NCBI RefSeq assembly: GCF_016907545.1 | Contig: NZ_JAFBCD010000001.1 | Coordinates: 3,472,001-3,536,000 of the forward strand | Source of the DNA: Paenarthrobacter ilicis | GTDB lineage: Bacteria > Actinomycetota > Actinomycetes > Actinomycetales > Micrococcaceae | Direction: 5' to 3' | Length of the DNA stretch: 64,000 nucleotides | Shown here: positions 1 to 7,452 of the stretch, piece by piece | Layout: each line of letters starts with the position of its first letter | Numbering within the stretch: the stretch's first letter is position 1 | Made by a program: the position numbers and the translations under genes | Notes under the pieces: generated by a model | The model's input: only the letters and a program-made list of their open reading frames with translations | What the model was told of the DNA's origin: nothing | Database searches by the model: none

Positions 1-1
1 C

Positions 2-199
2 GAGCTGCTGTCCGGGTTGGACTCTGCACTCGGAAAATCCCACCGTTTGGAGGCTGTGCGTGGTCACTTGTATGAGATGGCGGGCCTTCCCAACGAAGCC
101 AGGGCCGCCTATCTGACAGCCGCCAAGAAAACAGGCAGCTTGCAGGAACGGCGTTACTTGTTGGGGAAGGTTGCCGGGCTGGACGCCGCGGGGGCTTGA
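2..199 (+). CDS. C-terminal end of an ECF RNA polymerase sigma factor (partial)
   Basis: Only the last 65 or so codons lie in the window; the frame is open from base 2 and stops at 197-199. The tail has the pattern HRLEAVRGHLYEMAG, then NEARAAYLTAAKKT and ERRYLLGKVAGL. This is how the long actinobacterial ECF sigma factors with a C-terminal DUF6596-type helical extension end. Those proteins direct RNA polymerase to a small regulon and the extension is thought to control activity. The sigma-2 and sigma-4 regions are outside the window, so the assignment rests on the tail alone. No membrane or secretion feature is present. It is followed by a roughly 180-bp spacer before the secreted hydrolase. 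Confidence 0.6.
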   Translation, partial: ELLSGLDSALGKSHRLEAVRGHLYEMAGLPNEARAAYLTAAKKTGSLQERRYLLGKVAGLDAAGA

Positions 200-378
200 C
201 CCGGGACACGCCCGCTGGGTCGTCGCGAATGACAACGTTGTGGTTTATGTTACTGATGTGACTGCTGTTGCCAATGGGCAAGTGCTCACGTAGCCTCAGA
301 CTGCCGGGAGCCTCCGAGGTGCGCAGTCGCGCCACATCCGGAACCTCGCTCCCCCGTACCGTTTCGAGGTTTCCTTAC

Positions 379-1791
379 ATGGCTTTGTCCCGATCTGCCC
401 GCAGGACGGCGGTGCTGTGTGCCGTCGTCGTACTTTCTGGCGCCGTGGTAACTCCTGCTGGGGCCGTGCCCGCTTCGACCCCCGCCCTCAGCGTCCGGGC
501 GTCTCCAGATGTGCCCTCGCCTGAGGAGATCGCGGCAGCCAAAGCCAGTGAGACAGCGACGGCGGAACAGGTCAGCACCATCGAGCGGGTCCTTGCGGAC
601 GCAGCAGGTTCCCAGCAGGCCGCGTCAGCAGCTGCCATGCAGGCCAACAACGCCTACAGCGAAGCCCTGGTGGAACTCCAGCAAAGGACCAAGACCGCGT
701 CCGACGCCGGCACCCAGGCCGCGGCTGCCCGGGAACAGCAGGACAAGACACGCAAACAGGTGGGGCAGATCGCCGGAGACCTGTACCGGAATGGCGGACT
801 GAATCCCGCCCTCGCAACGCTGGCCGGCGGCACCGAAAGCCTGCAGCAGGCGGCCACGCTGGAGGCCCTCACAGCAAGGCGAAACCGCGATCTTGAGGCC
901 GCCATCAGCGCCGCCGCGGCATCCCGCTCCATGTCGGCAGCTGCGGATGACGCCACCAAGGCCGCAGAAGACGCGACAAAAACAGCCGAGCAGCGCAAGA
1001 CACAAGCGGAACAGGCCAATGCGGCGCAGCTCAAAGCCGTGGCCGACGCGAAAGAACAGCGGACCACACTGGTGGACCAGTTGGCCGAGCTCCGCAACAC
1101 CACTGTGGCGCTTGAGTCTGCCCGGGTGGATGCCTTGGACCGGCAGCGTGAAGAGGCACGGCTCACGGCACTGACCGCCGCTGCTGACCAGGGAGCGCGG
1201 AATCAGGCCGGCCAAGATTCGGGCGCTTCGCAGGGAACTCCCGCTCCGGCTGCCCCGGCACCGGCAGCCCCGGTCCAGGGTCCCGCCGCACCAGCGCCTG
1301 CGCCCGCACCAGCGCCTGCGCCCGCACCAGCACCTGCGCCCGCGCCAGCACCAGCCCCCGCGCCCGCGCCAGCACCCGAGCCAGCACCAGCACCTGCACC
1401 CGCGCCCGCACCTTCGCCGGGCTCGCACGAAACAGCAATTTCCATAGCCTTGGGTAAGGTGGGCGCGCCGTTCTACTACCAGTGGGGTGGTACTGGGCCC
1501 TACGGTTTTGACTGCTCAGGACTGGTCCAGAATGCCTTCGCCGCAGCGGGGATGCGCCTGCCCCGAACTGCCTCGCAGCAGTACGCCGCTGCTCCGGTCC
1601 ACGTCCCACTCTCGCAGGCCCGCCGCGGCGACCTGTTGGTTTGGGGCTCGCCGTCCAACTTCTATCACGTGGCCATCTACTTGGGGAACGGCCAGGTGGT
1701 GCAAGCCCTGAACCCACAGGAAGGCATCACAGTCTCGAGCATCAGTTCCATGGTGGGCATGGAGCTCTACCCGTACGCGGCCAGATACTAG
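379..1791 (+). CDS. Secreted NlpC/P60 peptidoglycan hydrolase with coiled coil and Ala-Pro linker
   Basis: A 470-residue cell-wall endopeptidase. From the ATG at 379 it begins MALSRSARRTAVLCAVVV, a typical signal peptide ending near AGA. The frame is open further upstream to 268, but that extension is not signal-like. Residues about 45-285 are Ala/Gln/Glu-rich and predicted to form a long coiled coil, as in RipA/CwlO-type hydrolases where this part keeps the enzyme autoinhibited or bound to FtsEX. About 40 residues of Ala-Pro repeats follow. Residues about 355-470 are the NlpC/P60 domain: catalytic Cys379 in DCSGLVQNAF, His430 in YHVAIYLG, and a third polar residue in QALNPQ. It should cut stem peptides (D-iGlu to the diamino acid) outside the cell. 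The gene stands alone; I see no clear riboswitch in its 5' region. Confidence 0.9.
   Translation: MALSRSARRTAVLCAVVVLSGAVVTPAGAVPASTPALSVRASPDVPSPEEIAAAKASETATAEQVSTIERVLADAAGSQQAASAAAMQANNAYSEALVELQQRTKTASDAGTQAAAAREQQDKTRKQVGQIAGDLYRNGGLNPALATLAGGTESLQQAATLEALTARRNRDLEAAISAAAASRSMSAAADDATKAAEDATKTAEQRKTQAEQANAAQLKAVADAKEQRTTLVDQLAELRNTTVALESARVDALDRQREEARLTALTAAADQGARNQAGQDSGASQGTPAPAAPAPAAPVQGPAAPAPAPAPAPAPAPAPAPAPAPAPAPAPAPEPAPAPAPAPAPSPGSHETAISIALGKVGAPFYYQWGGTGPYGFDCSGLVQNAFAAAGMRLPRTASQQYAAAPVHVPLSQARRGDLLVWGSPSNFYHVAIYLGNGQVVQALNPQEGITVSSISSMVGMELYPYAARY
1287..1412 (+). repeat. Ala-Pro coding tandem repeat in the NlpC/P60 linker
   Basis: Runs of GCNCCN codon pairs, about 40 Ala/Pro codons with a six-base period and near-identical longer units such as GCGCCTGCGCCCGCACCA. 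It encodes a stiff extended linker between coiled coil and catalytic domain. Because units are almost identical, length change by slippage is plausible. The same region gives long meaningless open frames on both strands. Confidence 0.85.
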
Positions 1792-1874
1792 GCACCGACC
1801 CAAGGACGCCGGACCACCCGCCACCTTTACCGGGTTGGTGACCAAACTGCGGTGGGCTGCGGGATGATGAAGGC

Positions 1875-2192
1875 ATGAGCAATCCTGACCCGGACCTCTG
1901 GGCGGAATTCGACAACCTTAAACCTGCCCCCGACGGCCACGTGAGTGGCCGTCCAAGCCGCGAACCATCAGGCTTCGGCTTCAGAACGGGTGTGCGCAGC
2001 GCAAAAGTCGCCTTTGGATTCGCCGTGTATGCGCTGGTTCTCGGAACCACCCTGGTGATCACGGGGGCCGTGGTTTTCATCGCCCAAAGTCAGTGGCTGC
2101 TGCTCGGCCTGATGGTGCTCGTCGAAGCAGTCTTCGTCTTTGGGTTCATTCAACTGGTCCGCCAAGCGAACAAACGGCGCTTCCCGAACTGA
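1875..2192 (+). CDS. Small two-helix membrane protein, hypothetical
   Basis: A 105-residue protein I do not recognise. Residues 1-45 are hydrophilic and acidic then basic (DPDLWAEFDNL). Two hydrophobic helices follow at about 45-70 (VAFGFAVYALVLGTTLVITGA) and 74-95 (LLLGLMVLVEAVFVFGFIQL), with a short basic tail RQANKRRFPN that would sit in the cytoplasm under the positive-inside rule. ATG 1875 follows a purine-rich stretch (GGGATGATGAAGGC) that can serve as ribosome binding site. The gene sits in the same direction between the hydrolase and the aldo/keto reductase, without overlap to either. Confidence 0.7.
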   Translation: MSNPDPDLWAEFDNLKPAPDGHVSGRPSREPSGFGFRTGVRSAKVAFGFAVYALVLGTTLVITGAVVFIAQSQWLLLGLMVLVEAVFVFGFIQLVRQANKRRFPN

Positions 2193-2267
2193 GGATCCAG
2201 CGCGGAGTTGCCCGTTGGTTCCCTTTTTTCGGCCATAGTCCCAACCAGGCAGCATATAGTCGAACCC

Positions 2268-3251
2268 ATGGAACAGCGCATACTTGGCAGGACCGGCCGA
2301 TCAGTTTCCACCGTAGGGCTGGGCACGTGGCAGCTCGGGGCGGACTGGGGCGACGTCAGCGAGGCCGACGCCATGGCCGTCCTGGACGCGTCGGCTGGTT
2401 TGGGTGTCACTTTCTTTGACACCGCGGACGTGTATGGCGACGGACGCAGCGAGGAAATCATCGGAAAGTTCCTCCGCTCCAATCCGGAACTGTCCATCAC
2501 TGTTGCCACCAAAATGGGACGGCGCATGGACCAGATACCCGGCAATTACACCTTGGAGAACTTCCGTGCCTGGACCGACAGGTCGCGCCGGAACCTGCAG
2601 CAGGACACCCTGGATCTGGTCCAACTGCACTGCCCGCCTACCGCCGTGTACAGCAGCGACGAGGTATACGACGCCCTGGATACGCTGGTCAGCGAAGGGG
2701 CCATCCGGAACTACGGCGTCAGCGTGGAACGGACCGACGAGGCACTGGAAGCCATCAAGCGTGGAAACACCGCAACAGTCCAGATCATCCTCAACGCCTT
2801 CCGCCTCAAGCCCCTGGACGAGGTCCTGCCCGCGGCACAGGAGGCCGGCGTAGGCATCATCGCCCGTGTTCCCCTGGCCTCCGGTCTTCTGTCAGGGAAA
2901 TACACCGCGGACACCCAATTCCCAGCCAACGATCACAGGAACTACAACCGGGACGGCTCATCCTTCGACGTAGGAGAAACCTTCTCCGGGGTGGACTTTG
3001 AGAGCGGCGTGAAAGCTGCCCGGGAATTCAGCGACCTGGTCCCGGAAGGCGTCACCACGCCGCAAGCGGCACTGGCCTGGATCATCGCCCAGCACGGGGT
3101 CACCACGGTCATTCCCGGTGCGCGGTCAGCCCAGCAGGCTGAGGCCAACGCCGAGGCAGGAGACATGCAGATCGTCGGCGCCGGACTGGTGGACGGGGTC
3201 AAGGACATCTACGATCGCCACTTCCGCGAAGCGGTTCACCCGCGCTGGTAG
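2268..3251 (+). CDS. Aldo/keto reductase
   Basis: A 327-residue NADPH-dependent oxidoreductase with an (alpha/beta)8 barrel, cytoplasmic. I take ATG 2268 (MEQRILGRTGRSVSTVGLG) because this is the canonical N-terminus; the frame is open 60 bases further upstream without similarity. Catalytic tetrad: Asp and Tyr in FFDTADVYGDGRSEEIIG, Lys in TVATKMGRR, His in LVQLHCPP. The C-terminal cofactor-binding signature is present as TVIPGARSAQQAEANA. Family substrates range from aldehydes to sugars and steroids; the real substrate cannot be read from sequence. It belongs to the Tas/YajO-like branch (L-glyceraldehyde 3-phosphate reductase style) more than to xylose reductases. Monocistronic, converging on dinB. 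Confidence 0.9.
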   Translation: MEQRILGRTGRSVSTVGLGTWQLGADWGDVSEADAMAVLDASAGLGVTFFDTADVYGDGRSEEIIGKFLRSNPELSITVATKMGRRMDQIPGNYTLENFRAWTDRSRRNLQQDTLDLVQLHCPPTAVYSSDEVYDALDTLVSEGAIRNYGVSVERTDEALEAIKRGNTATVQIILNAFRLKPLDEVLPAAQEAGVGIIARVPLASGLLSGKYTADTQFPANDHRNYNRDGSSFDVGETFSGVDFESGVKAAREFSDLVPEGVTTPQAALAWIIAQHGVTTVIPGARSAQQAEANAEAGDMQIVGAGLVDGVKDIYDRHFREAVHPRW

Positions 3252-3302
3252 CCGCTGGCCGCCGTCGTGCGTGCATGTACCGTTAGTGAACGTTCGACGG
3301 CG

Positions 3303-4376
3303 TCACCAGCCGCTGCGGGTTGGCGTATGGCCTTTGCGGGCCTCGTCCGGCATGGCCATTTCCGCCCGCAGTCCCAAAAGTCGGATGGGCCGGTCCGGTT
3401 CGATTTTCTCCATCAGTTCCAAGGCCCGCGCAAGGACCTCATCGCCGCTGCCGGTCTCCGGAATCTTCCTGGCGTAGGTCTTGGTGAAGAACGGCTTGTA
3501 GCGGACTTTGAGGGTCAAACCAATCACGGGACGCTCCTCGGCTGCCACATCTTCAAGGACCCTGGCAGTCAGCTCCTTGATGGCCTCTTCCACTTGCGCC
3601 GGCTCTGTCAGGTCCTCCTGAAACGTGGTCTCGCGGCCGTGGGCACGGGCCACCCACGGGGTATCGTCCACCTCCGTGGCACCTTCACCGCGGCCCAGCT
3701 GTGCGTACCAAGGCCCCATTTTTGGACCGAACTCCGGAACCAGGGATTGGGGGTCCGCCGCTGCGAGTTCACTGACAGTGGTGATCCCATGCTTGCCCAG
3801 CCGGGCCGAGATCTTGGGTCCAATACCCCACAGCTCCTTGGTGGGCTTGGCTCCCATGACGTCCAGCCAGTTGTCCTTGGTCAGCCGGAAAATTCCCGCC
3901 GGTTTGCCGAAATCCGTGGCATTTTTGGCTCGGACCAAAGTGTCTCCGACGCCCACGCTGCAGTGCAGTTGGGTGTGCTCCAGCACGGCTTGCTGGATCT
4001 TCCGTGCATAAGCTTCCGGATCCGTGGTTTCCACGCCAACAAAGGCCTCGTCCCAGCCCAGGACCTGCACTGTGGCGCCGGGCTGCTCCCGCAGCGTTGC
4101 CATCACCTGGTCCGACGCTTCAAGATAAGCATCCTTGTCCACGGGCAGGATGATGGCATCCGGAACTTTCCTGGCCGCTATCCGCAGCGGCATACCGGAT
4201 CCCACCCCGAAGGCCCGTGCCTCATAGGACGCCGTGGACACCACAGCGCGTTCCGTGGGGTCTCCCCTGCCGCCAACAATGATCGGTTTTCCGGCGAGTT
4301 CGGGCCGCCTGAGGACCTCCACCGCAGCGATGAATTGGTCAAGGTCAACGTGCAGCACCCACGGGATTCCGCTCAC
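3303..4376 (-). CDS. dinB: Y-family DNA polymerase IV (DinB-type)
   Basis: About 357 residues; an error-prone polymerase that copies past damaged bases. The palm motif HVDLDQFIAAVE starts a few residues from the N-terminus, the acidic pair appears as WDEAFVGVE (family form is S-x-DEA-F), and HhH-like GIGPKISARLGKHGI is near residue 195. The little-finger domain follows (residues about 230-340). The frame is open to GTG 4424, but that codon lies inside a palindromic repeat (4420-4501), so I prefer GTG 4376 (MSGIPWVLHVD). DinB2-type actinobacterial homologues often lack a beta-clamp motif and I see no clear QLxLF at the C-terminus. The gene converges on the aldo/keto reductase. Confidence 0.88.
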   Translation of the reverse strand: MSGIPWVLHVDLDQFIAAVEVLRRPELAGKPIIVGGRGDPTERAVVSTASYEARAFGVGSGMPLRIAARKVPDAIILPVDKDAYLEASDQVMATLREQPGATVQVLGWDEAFVGVETTDPEAYARKIQQAVLEHTQLHCSVGVGDTLVRAKNATDFGKPAGIFRLTKDNWLDVMGAKPTKELWGIGPKISARLGKHGITTVSELAAADPQSLVPEFGPKMGPWYAQLGRGEGATEVDDTPWVARAHGRETTFQEDLTEPAQVEEAIKELTARVLEDVAAEERPVIGLTLKVRYKPFFTKTYARKIPETGSGDEVLARALELMEKIEPDRPIRLLGLRAEMAMPDEARKGHTPTRSGW

Positions 4377-4419
4377 GGGACCAGTTTGCCCTATTCGGCG
4401 CGGCCCTGGCTGTACCTTA

Positions 4420-4501
4420 ACCACCCACTTTGAGCAGCGGTTGCGCTGGAATCAACCTTTTTCGGGTGGATTCCCTGGTTGCCGCCGCCAATGTGGGTGG
4501 T
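4420..4501. repeat. Palindromic intergenic repeat, copy C
   Basis: Arms ACCACCCACTTTG (4420-4432) and CAATGTGGGTGGT (4489-4501) are inverted copies with one mismatch in 13. The loop carries GTTGCCGCCGCC. The words CCACCCACTTTG and GCCGCCGCC recur in the palindrome at 24391-24487, suggesting one dispersed family. It lies between the divergent dinB and lysE-type genes. Confidence 0.45.
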
Positions 4502-4547
4502 GGCGGGACGCGTCCGGTGGACCCACTTCCACGGCTTAAGCTGGGGT

Positions 4548-5171
4548 GTGCAATTTTCTTTGTGGCTGGCCCTTGTTGGTGCCGGTACCCTCATCAGCTT
4601 CACTCCCGGCGCCGGCGCCATCTTCACCATGAGCAACTCACTCAATTCCGGCTTCCGACGCTCCATCTGGGGCATTCTCGGACAGCAGGTTGCCCTGGTG
4701 ATCCACATCCTGGTTGTGGCCTTGGGAGTTGGCGTCCTGGTGTCCAACTCCCCGGTGATCTTCAACGTCATCCGCTACGCCGGCGCGGCCTACTTGGTCT
4801 ACCTGGGCATCCGGCAGTTCCTGCACAAGCCGGATCTGGACGAGGAAAAGGTCGAGGACAAAAAGAACGAGTCCGCCCTCTCCATGTTCCAGCGCGGGAT
4901 TTGGGTGAACCTGCTGAACCCGAAGGCAATTGTCTTCTTCCTGGCGTTCATGCCCCAGTTCATCAGGCCAAACGAACCCCTGCTTCAGCAGTATGTGGTG
5001 CTTGCCGCCACGGTGATTGCCATTGACATCATGGTCATGTGGTTCTTCTTTGCCATGGCGGCACGGACGTTCCAACGCTTCACCCACGATCGCCGCGGCC
5101 AAATCATCCTCAACCGGATTTTCGGCTGCCTCTTCGTGTTGGTGGGCATCCTGCTGGCGGTCATCCACTAA
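4548..5171 (+). CDS. LysE/RhtB-family amino-acid exporter
   Basis: About 207 residues with six predicted transmembrane helices. The LysE signature near the N-terminus reads LISFTPGAGAIFTMSNS, followed by RRSIWGILGQQVALVIH and RYAGAAYLVYLGIRQF. A loop rich in Lys/Asp/Glu (DLDEEKVEDKKNES) separates helix 3 from GIWVNLLNPKAIVFFLAFMPQF. The family exports amino acids and related metabolites using the proton gradient. GTG 4548 gives the family length; the longer frame from 4479 reads through repeat sequence and has no membrane character. No regulator of the LysG type is adjacent, and the next gene is a convergent LacI regulator. The substrate is unknown. Confidence 0.85.
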   Translation: MQFSLWLALVGAGTLISFTPGAGAIFTMSNSLNSGFRRSIWGILGQQVALVIHILVVALGVGVLVSNSPVIFNVIRYAGAAYLVYLGIRQFLHKPDLDEEKVEDKKNESALSMFQRGIWVNLLNPKAIVFFLAFMPQFIRPNEPLLQQYVVLAATVIAIDIMVMWFFFAMAARTFQRFTHDRRGQIILNRIFGCLFVLVGILLAVIH

Positions 5172-5189
5172 TCAGGCAGTTGAGCCTGT

Positions 5190-6227
5190 TCAGGCGGTAG
5201 ATCCCCGCACCACCAGCGAGCTTTCCAAGGTCACGTGCGGTTCTTCAAGCCGACGGCCCTCCATGAGACCCCGCAGTTGCTCCCCCGCTTTCCTCCCCAG
5301 CGGTGTGGCAGGAAGATGCACGCTGGTGAGGCTTGGGTTGCTGGTAGCCGAATACGGCAGATCGTCGAAGCCCGCCACCGCCAATTCCTCAGGAATCCGT
5401 ACGCCCTCCACCCGCGCTTCCTGCAGCACGCCGTAGGCGTGCGTATCGGTACCGCAGACGACGGCGGTGACCCCCTGGCGGTGCCACTCCGGCCAGGCTT
5501 GGGCAAAGGCGGCTGCGGCAGCGCCGACGTCGATCGCGGTGCTGACCACGTGCCCGTCAGCCACCGACAGGCCACATGAAGCGGCCTCGGCCAGGAAAGC
5601 TTCACGCCGTAGTTGGAACGTGGCCGTGCCCGTGATGCCGTCCACATAGGCGGCCCGCGTATGGCCGGATGACGCCAAGTGCCGGGCAAGCTCGCGGGCG
5701 CCCTGGGCAACATCGAGGTTCACGGAGGGCGCATAGGACTCCAGGCCCGGCGCATCCAACAGCACCAGCGGTCCGGCCGCGGAAAGGTCTTCCAGGAATT
5801 CCGCGCTGGGGGCACCAACCAGCAAGCCGGCGGGGCGGAGGGCCAGGAGCTTGCGGACGTCGTCGGCCTGCGGTGATTCACCGGCGTCGGTCACGGAGAG
5901 CAAAAGTTGGTACCGGGCACCCAGGGACTCACGCACCCCTGCAATCACGTTGGCAAAGAACGGGTTGGACACGTCCGGTGTCACCAGGATGACGATGGAG
6001 CTGACGCCCCGCGCCAGTGAGCTTCCGATGCTGTCCACAACATAGCCAAGCTCCGCGATCGCCGTGCGGACGCGTGAGATGTTGTCCTCGGAAACGCGGC
6101 CCTGGGTTTTCCCGTTGGCCACCAGGGACACGGTGGCCGTGGAAACACCTGCACGGGCGGCCACCATCGCAGCCGTCACTCGGGATGAGCGGGGCGGGTG
6201 GCCTTGGCGACGTTCCAGGGATTCCAT
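5190..6227 (-). CDS. LacI-family repressor of the nucleoside operon
   Basis: A 345-residue transcription factor. The N-terminal HTH reads VTAAMVAARAGVSTATVSLVANGK (residues about 15-40) with hinge ELGYVVDSIGSSLARG, followed by the periplasmic-binding-protein fold (residues about 70-340) ending GFDDLPYSATSNPSLTSV, typical of LacI/PurR/RbsR. ATG 6227 (MESLERRQGH) is chosen over upstream starts that run into the promoter region. It is divergent from nucleoside hydrolase, transporter and ribokinase genes. Two palindromes AAGCGCTT lie in the shared 184-bp intergenic region, so it very likely represses that operon, and perhaps itself, in response to a nucleoside, ribose or a phosphate of it. The inducer is an inference. 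Confidence 0.88.
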   Translation of the reverse strand: MESLERRQGHPPRSSRVTAAMVAARAGVSTATVSLVANGKTQGRVSEDNISRVRTAIAELGYVVDSIGSSLARGVSSIVILVTPDVSNPFFANVIAGVRESLGARYQLLLSVTDAGESPQADDVRKLLALRPAGLLVGAPSAEFLEDLSAAGPLVLLDAPGLESYAPSVNLDVAQGARELARHLASSGHTRAAYVDGITGTATFQLRREAFLAEAASCGLSVADGHVVSTAIDVGAAAAAFAQAWPEWHRQGVTAVVCGTDTHAYGVLQEARVEGVRIPEELAVAGFDDLPYSATSNPSLTSVHLPATPLGRKAGEQLRGLMEGRRLEEPHVTLESSLVVRGSTA

Positions 6228-6273
6228 GCATCGATCGTAGCGGTCGCACGCCGCTCTGACCTGCGGCAAGACA

Positions 6274-6285
6274 TCAAGCGCTTGA
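6274..6285. promoter_or_regulatory. LacI-family operator 1
   Basis: Perfect 12-bp palindrome TCAAGCGCTTGA with the central CG step typical of LacI/GalR operators. It lies nearer the repressor gene, 45 bp centre to centre from operator 2, about four helical turns, which suits co-operative or looping binding. Confidence 0.75.
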
Positions 6286-6318
6286 CGCTTCCCCGTTTCC
6301 GCATTCCCCGCAGCAACG

Positions 6319-6330
6319 TTAAGCGCTTGA
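6319..6330. promoter_or_regulatory. LacI-family operator 2 overlapping the nucleoside operon promoter
   Basis: TTAAGCGCTTGA; the wider site ACGTTAAGCGCTTGACGT (6317-6334) is palindromic except for one base pair. Its right half forms a -35 TTGACG at 6327-6332, followed 18 bases later by CAGAAT as a possible -10. A bound repressor would block RNA polymerase directly. Confidence 0.72.
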
Positions 6331-6411
6331 CGTACCGCACAAAGCAGTGCCAGAATCTCCCTGAATGCTTACTGCCCTGCCCCGGGAAAGTTCCAGGCAG
6401 GCCCCAATGAC

Positions 6412-7452
6412 GTGGAGAAAAACGTGGACCCCAACACCATGACGCCGGCACCCAAGAAGATCATTCTCGATTGCGATCCCGGCCATGACGACGCCGTGGC
6501 GATGCTGCTGGCACACGGCAACCCTGATATCGAGCTGCTGGCGGTCACCACCGTGGTGGGCAACCAGACCCTCGAAAAAGTCACCCGCAACGCCCTTTCA
6601 GTGGCCACCATCGCGGGCATCACCGGCGTTCCCTTCGCCGCCGGCTGCGACCGTCCCTTGGTCCGCACCATCGAAACCGCACCCGCCATCCACGGCGATT
6701 CCGGCATGGATGGCCCCGAGCAGCCCGAGTCCGCCATCGAACTGGACCCGCGCCACGCCGTCGACCTCATCATTGACACCGTCATGGCGCATGAGCCGGG
6801 CACCGTCACCTTGGTTCCCACCGCCGGCCTGACCAACATCGCCATGGCAGCCCGCAAGGAGCCACGCATCGTTGAGCGTGTCAAGGAACTTGTCCTCATG
6901 GGCGGCGGCTACCACGTGGGCAACTGGAGCGCCGTGGCGGAGTTCAACATCATCATCGACCCCGAAGCTGCACACATCGTCTTCAACGAAAAGTGGCCCG
7001 TGGTGATGGTGGGACTGGACCTCACGCACCAGGCGCTGGCCACGGATGAAGTCGTCCGGAAAATAGCCGAAATCGGCACCAAGCCGGCCAAGTTCGTCAT
7101 GGAACTCATGGACTTCTTCCAGAAGACGTACAAGGACGCCCAAGGCTTCGACTTCCCGCCCGTCCACGATCCCTGCGCCGTGGCCTACGTGATCGACCCC
7201 TCCGTCATGACCACCCGCAAGGTCCCCGTGGACATCGAACTCCAGGGCAAGCTCACGCTTGGCATGACAGTGGCTGATTTCCGCGCTCCGGCACCGGAGG
7301 ACTGCCACACTTCCGTGGCCGTGGACCTGGACCACAAGAAGTTCTGGGATTTGGTCACCGACGCGATTGTCAGGATTGGCGAGCCAACGCTCGACGGCGG
7401 CGCTGACGCCGGCATGGCTGCTGGCACCGTTCTGGCAGGAGAGGCAAAGTAA
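6412..7452 (+). CDS. Inosine/uridine-preferring nucleoside hydrolase
   Basis: 346 residues; splits the N-glycosidic bond of ribonucleosides to base plus ribose in the cytoplasm. The calcium-binding signature is ILDCDPGHDDAVAML near residue 20, the second Asp is in VHDPCAVAYV (about residue 245), and GGGYHVGNWSAVAEFNI matches the family's conserved GG-x-GN-x-AEFN block. Starts at GTG 6412; ATG 6439 (MTPAPKKIILDCDPG) is an alternative. The stop codon overlaps the ATG of the MFS gene (TAATG), and ribokinase follows, so the operon imports nucleosides, hydrolyses them and phosphorylates the ribose. It is controlled from the two-operator region just upstream. Confidence 0.92.
   Translation: MEKNVDPNTMTPAPKKIILDCDPGHDDAVAMLLAHGNPDIELLAVTTVVGNQTLEKVTRNALSVATIAGITGVPFAAGCDRPLVRTIETAPAIHGDSGMDGPEQPESAIELDPRHAVDLIIDTVMAHEPGTVTLVPTAGLTNIAMAARKEPRIVERVKELVLMGGGYHVGNWSAVAEFNIIIDPEAAHIVFNEKWPVVMVGLDLTHQALATDEVVRKIAEIGTKPAKFVMELMDFFQKTYKDAQGFDFPPVHDPCAVAYVIDPSVMTTRKVPVDIELQGKLTLGMTVADFRAPAPEDCHTSVAVDLDHKKFWDLVTDAIVRIGEPTLDGGADAGMAAGTVLAGEAK

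Noticed and set aside
200..378. Possible riboswitch upstream of the NlpC/P60 gene
   Set aside because: c-di-AMP elements are common before such genes, but I could not find the conserved GGGGAACC/GGGTGAA words here.
5173..5188. Terminator between lysE-type gene and lacI
   Set aside because: Only a 5-bp stem CAGGC/GCCTG with no T-tract; too weak to call.
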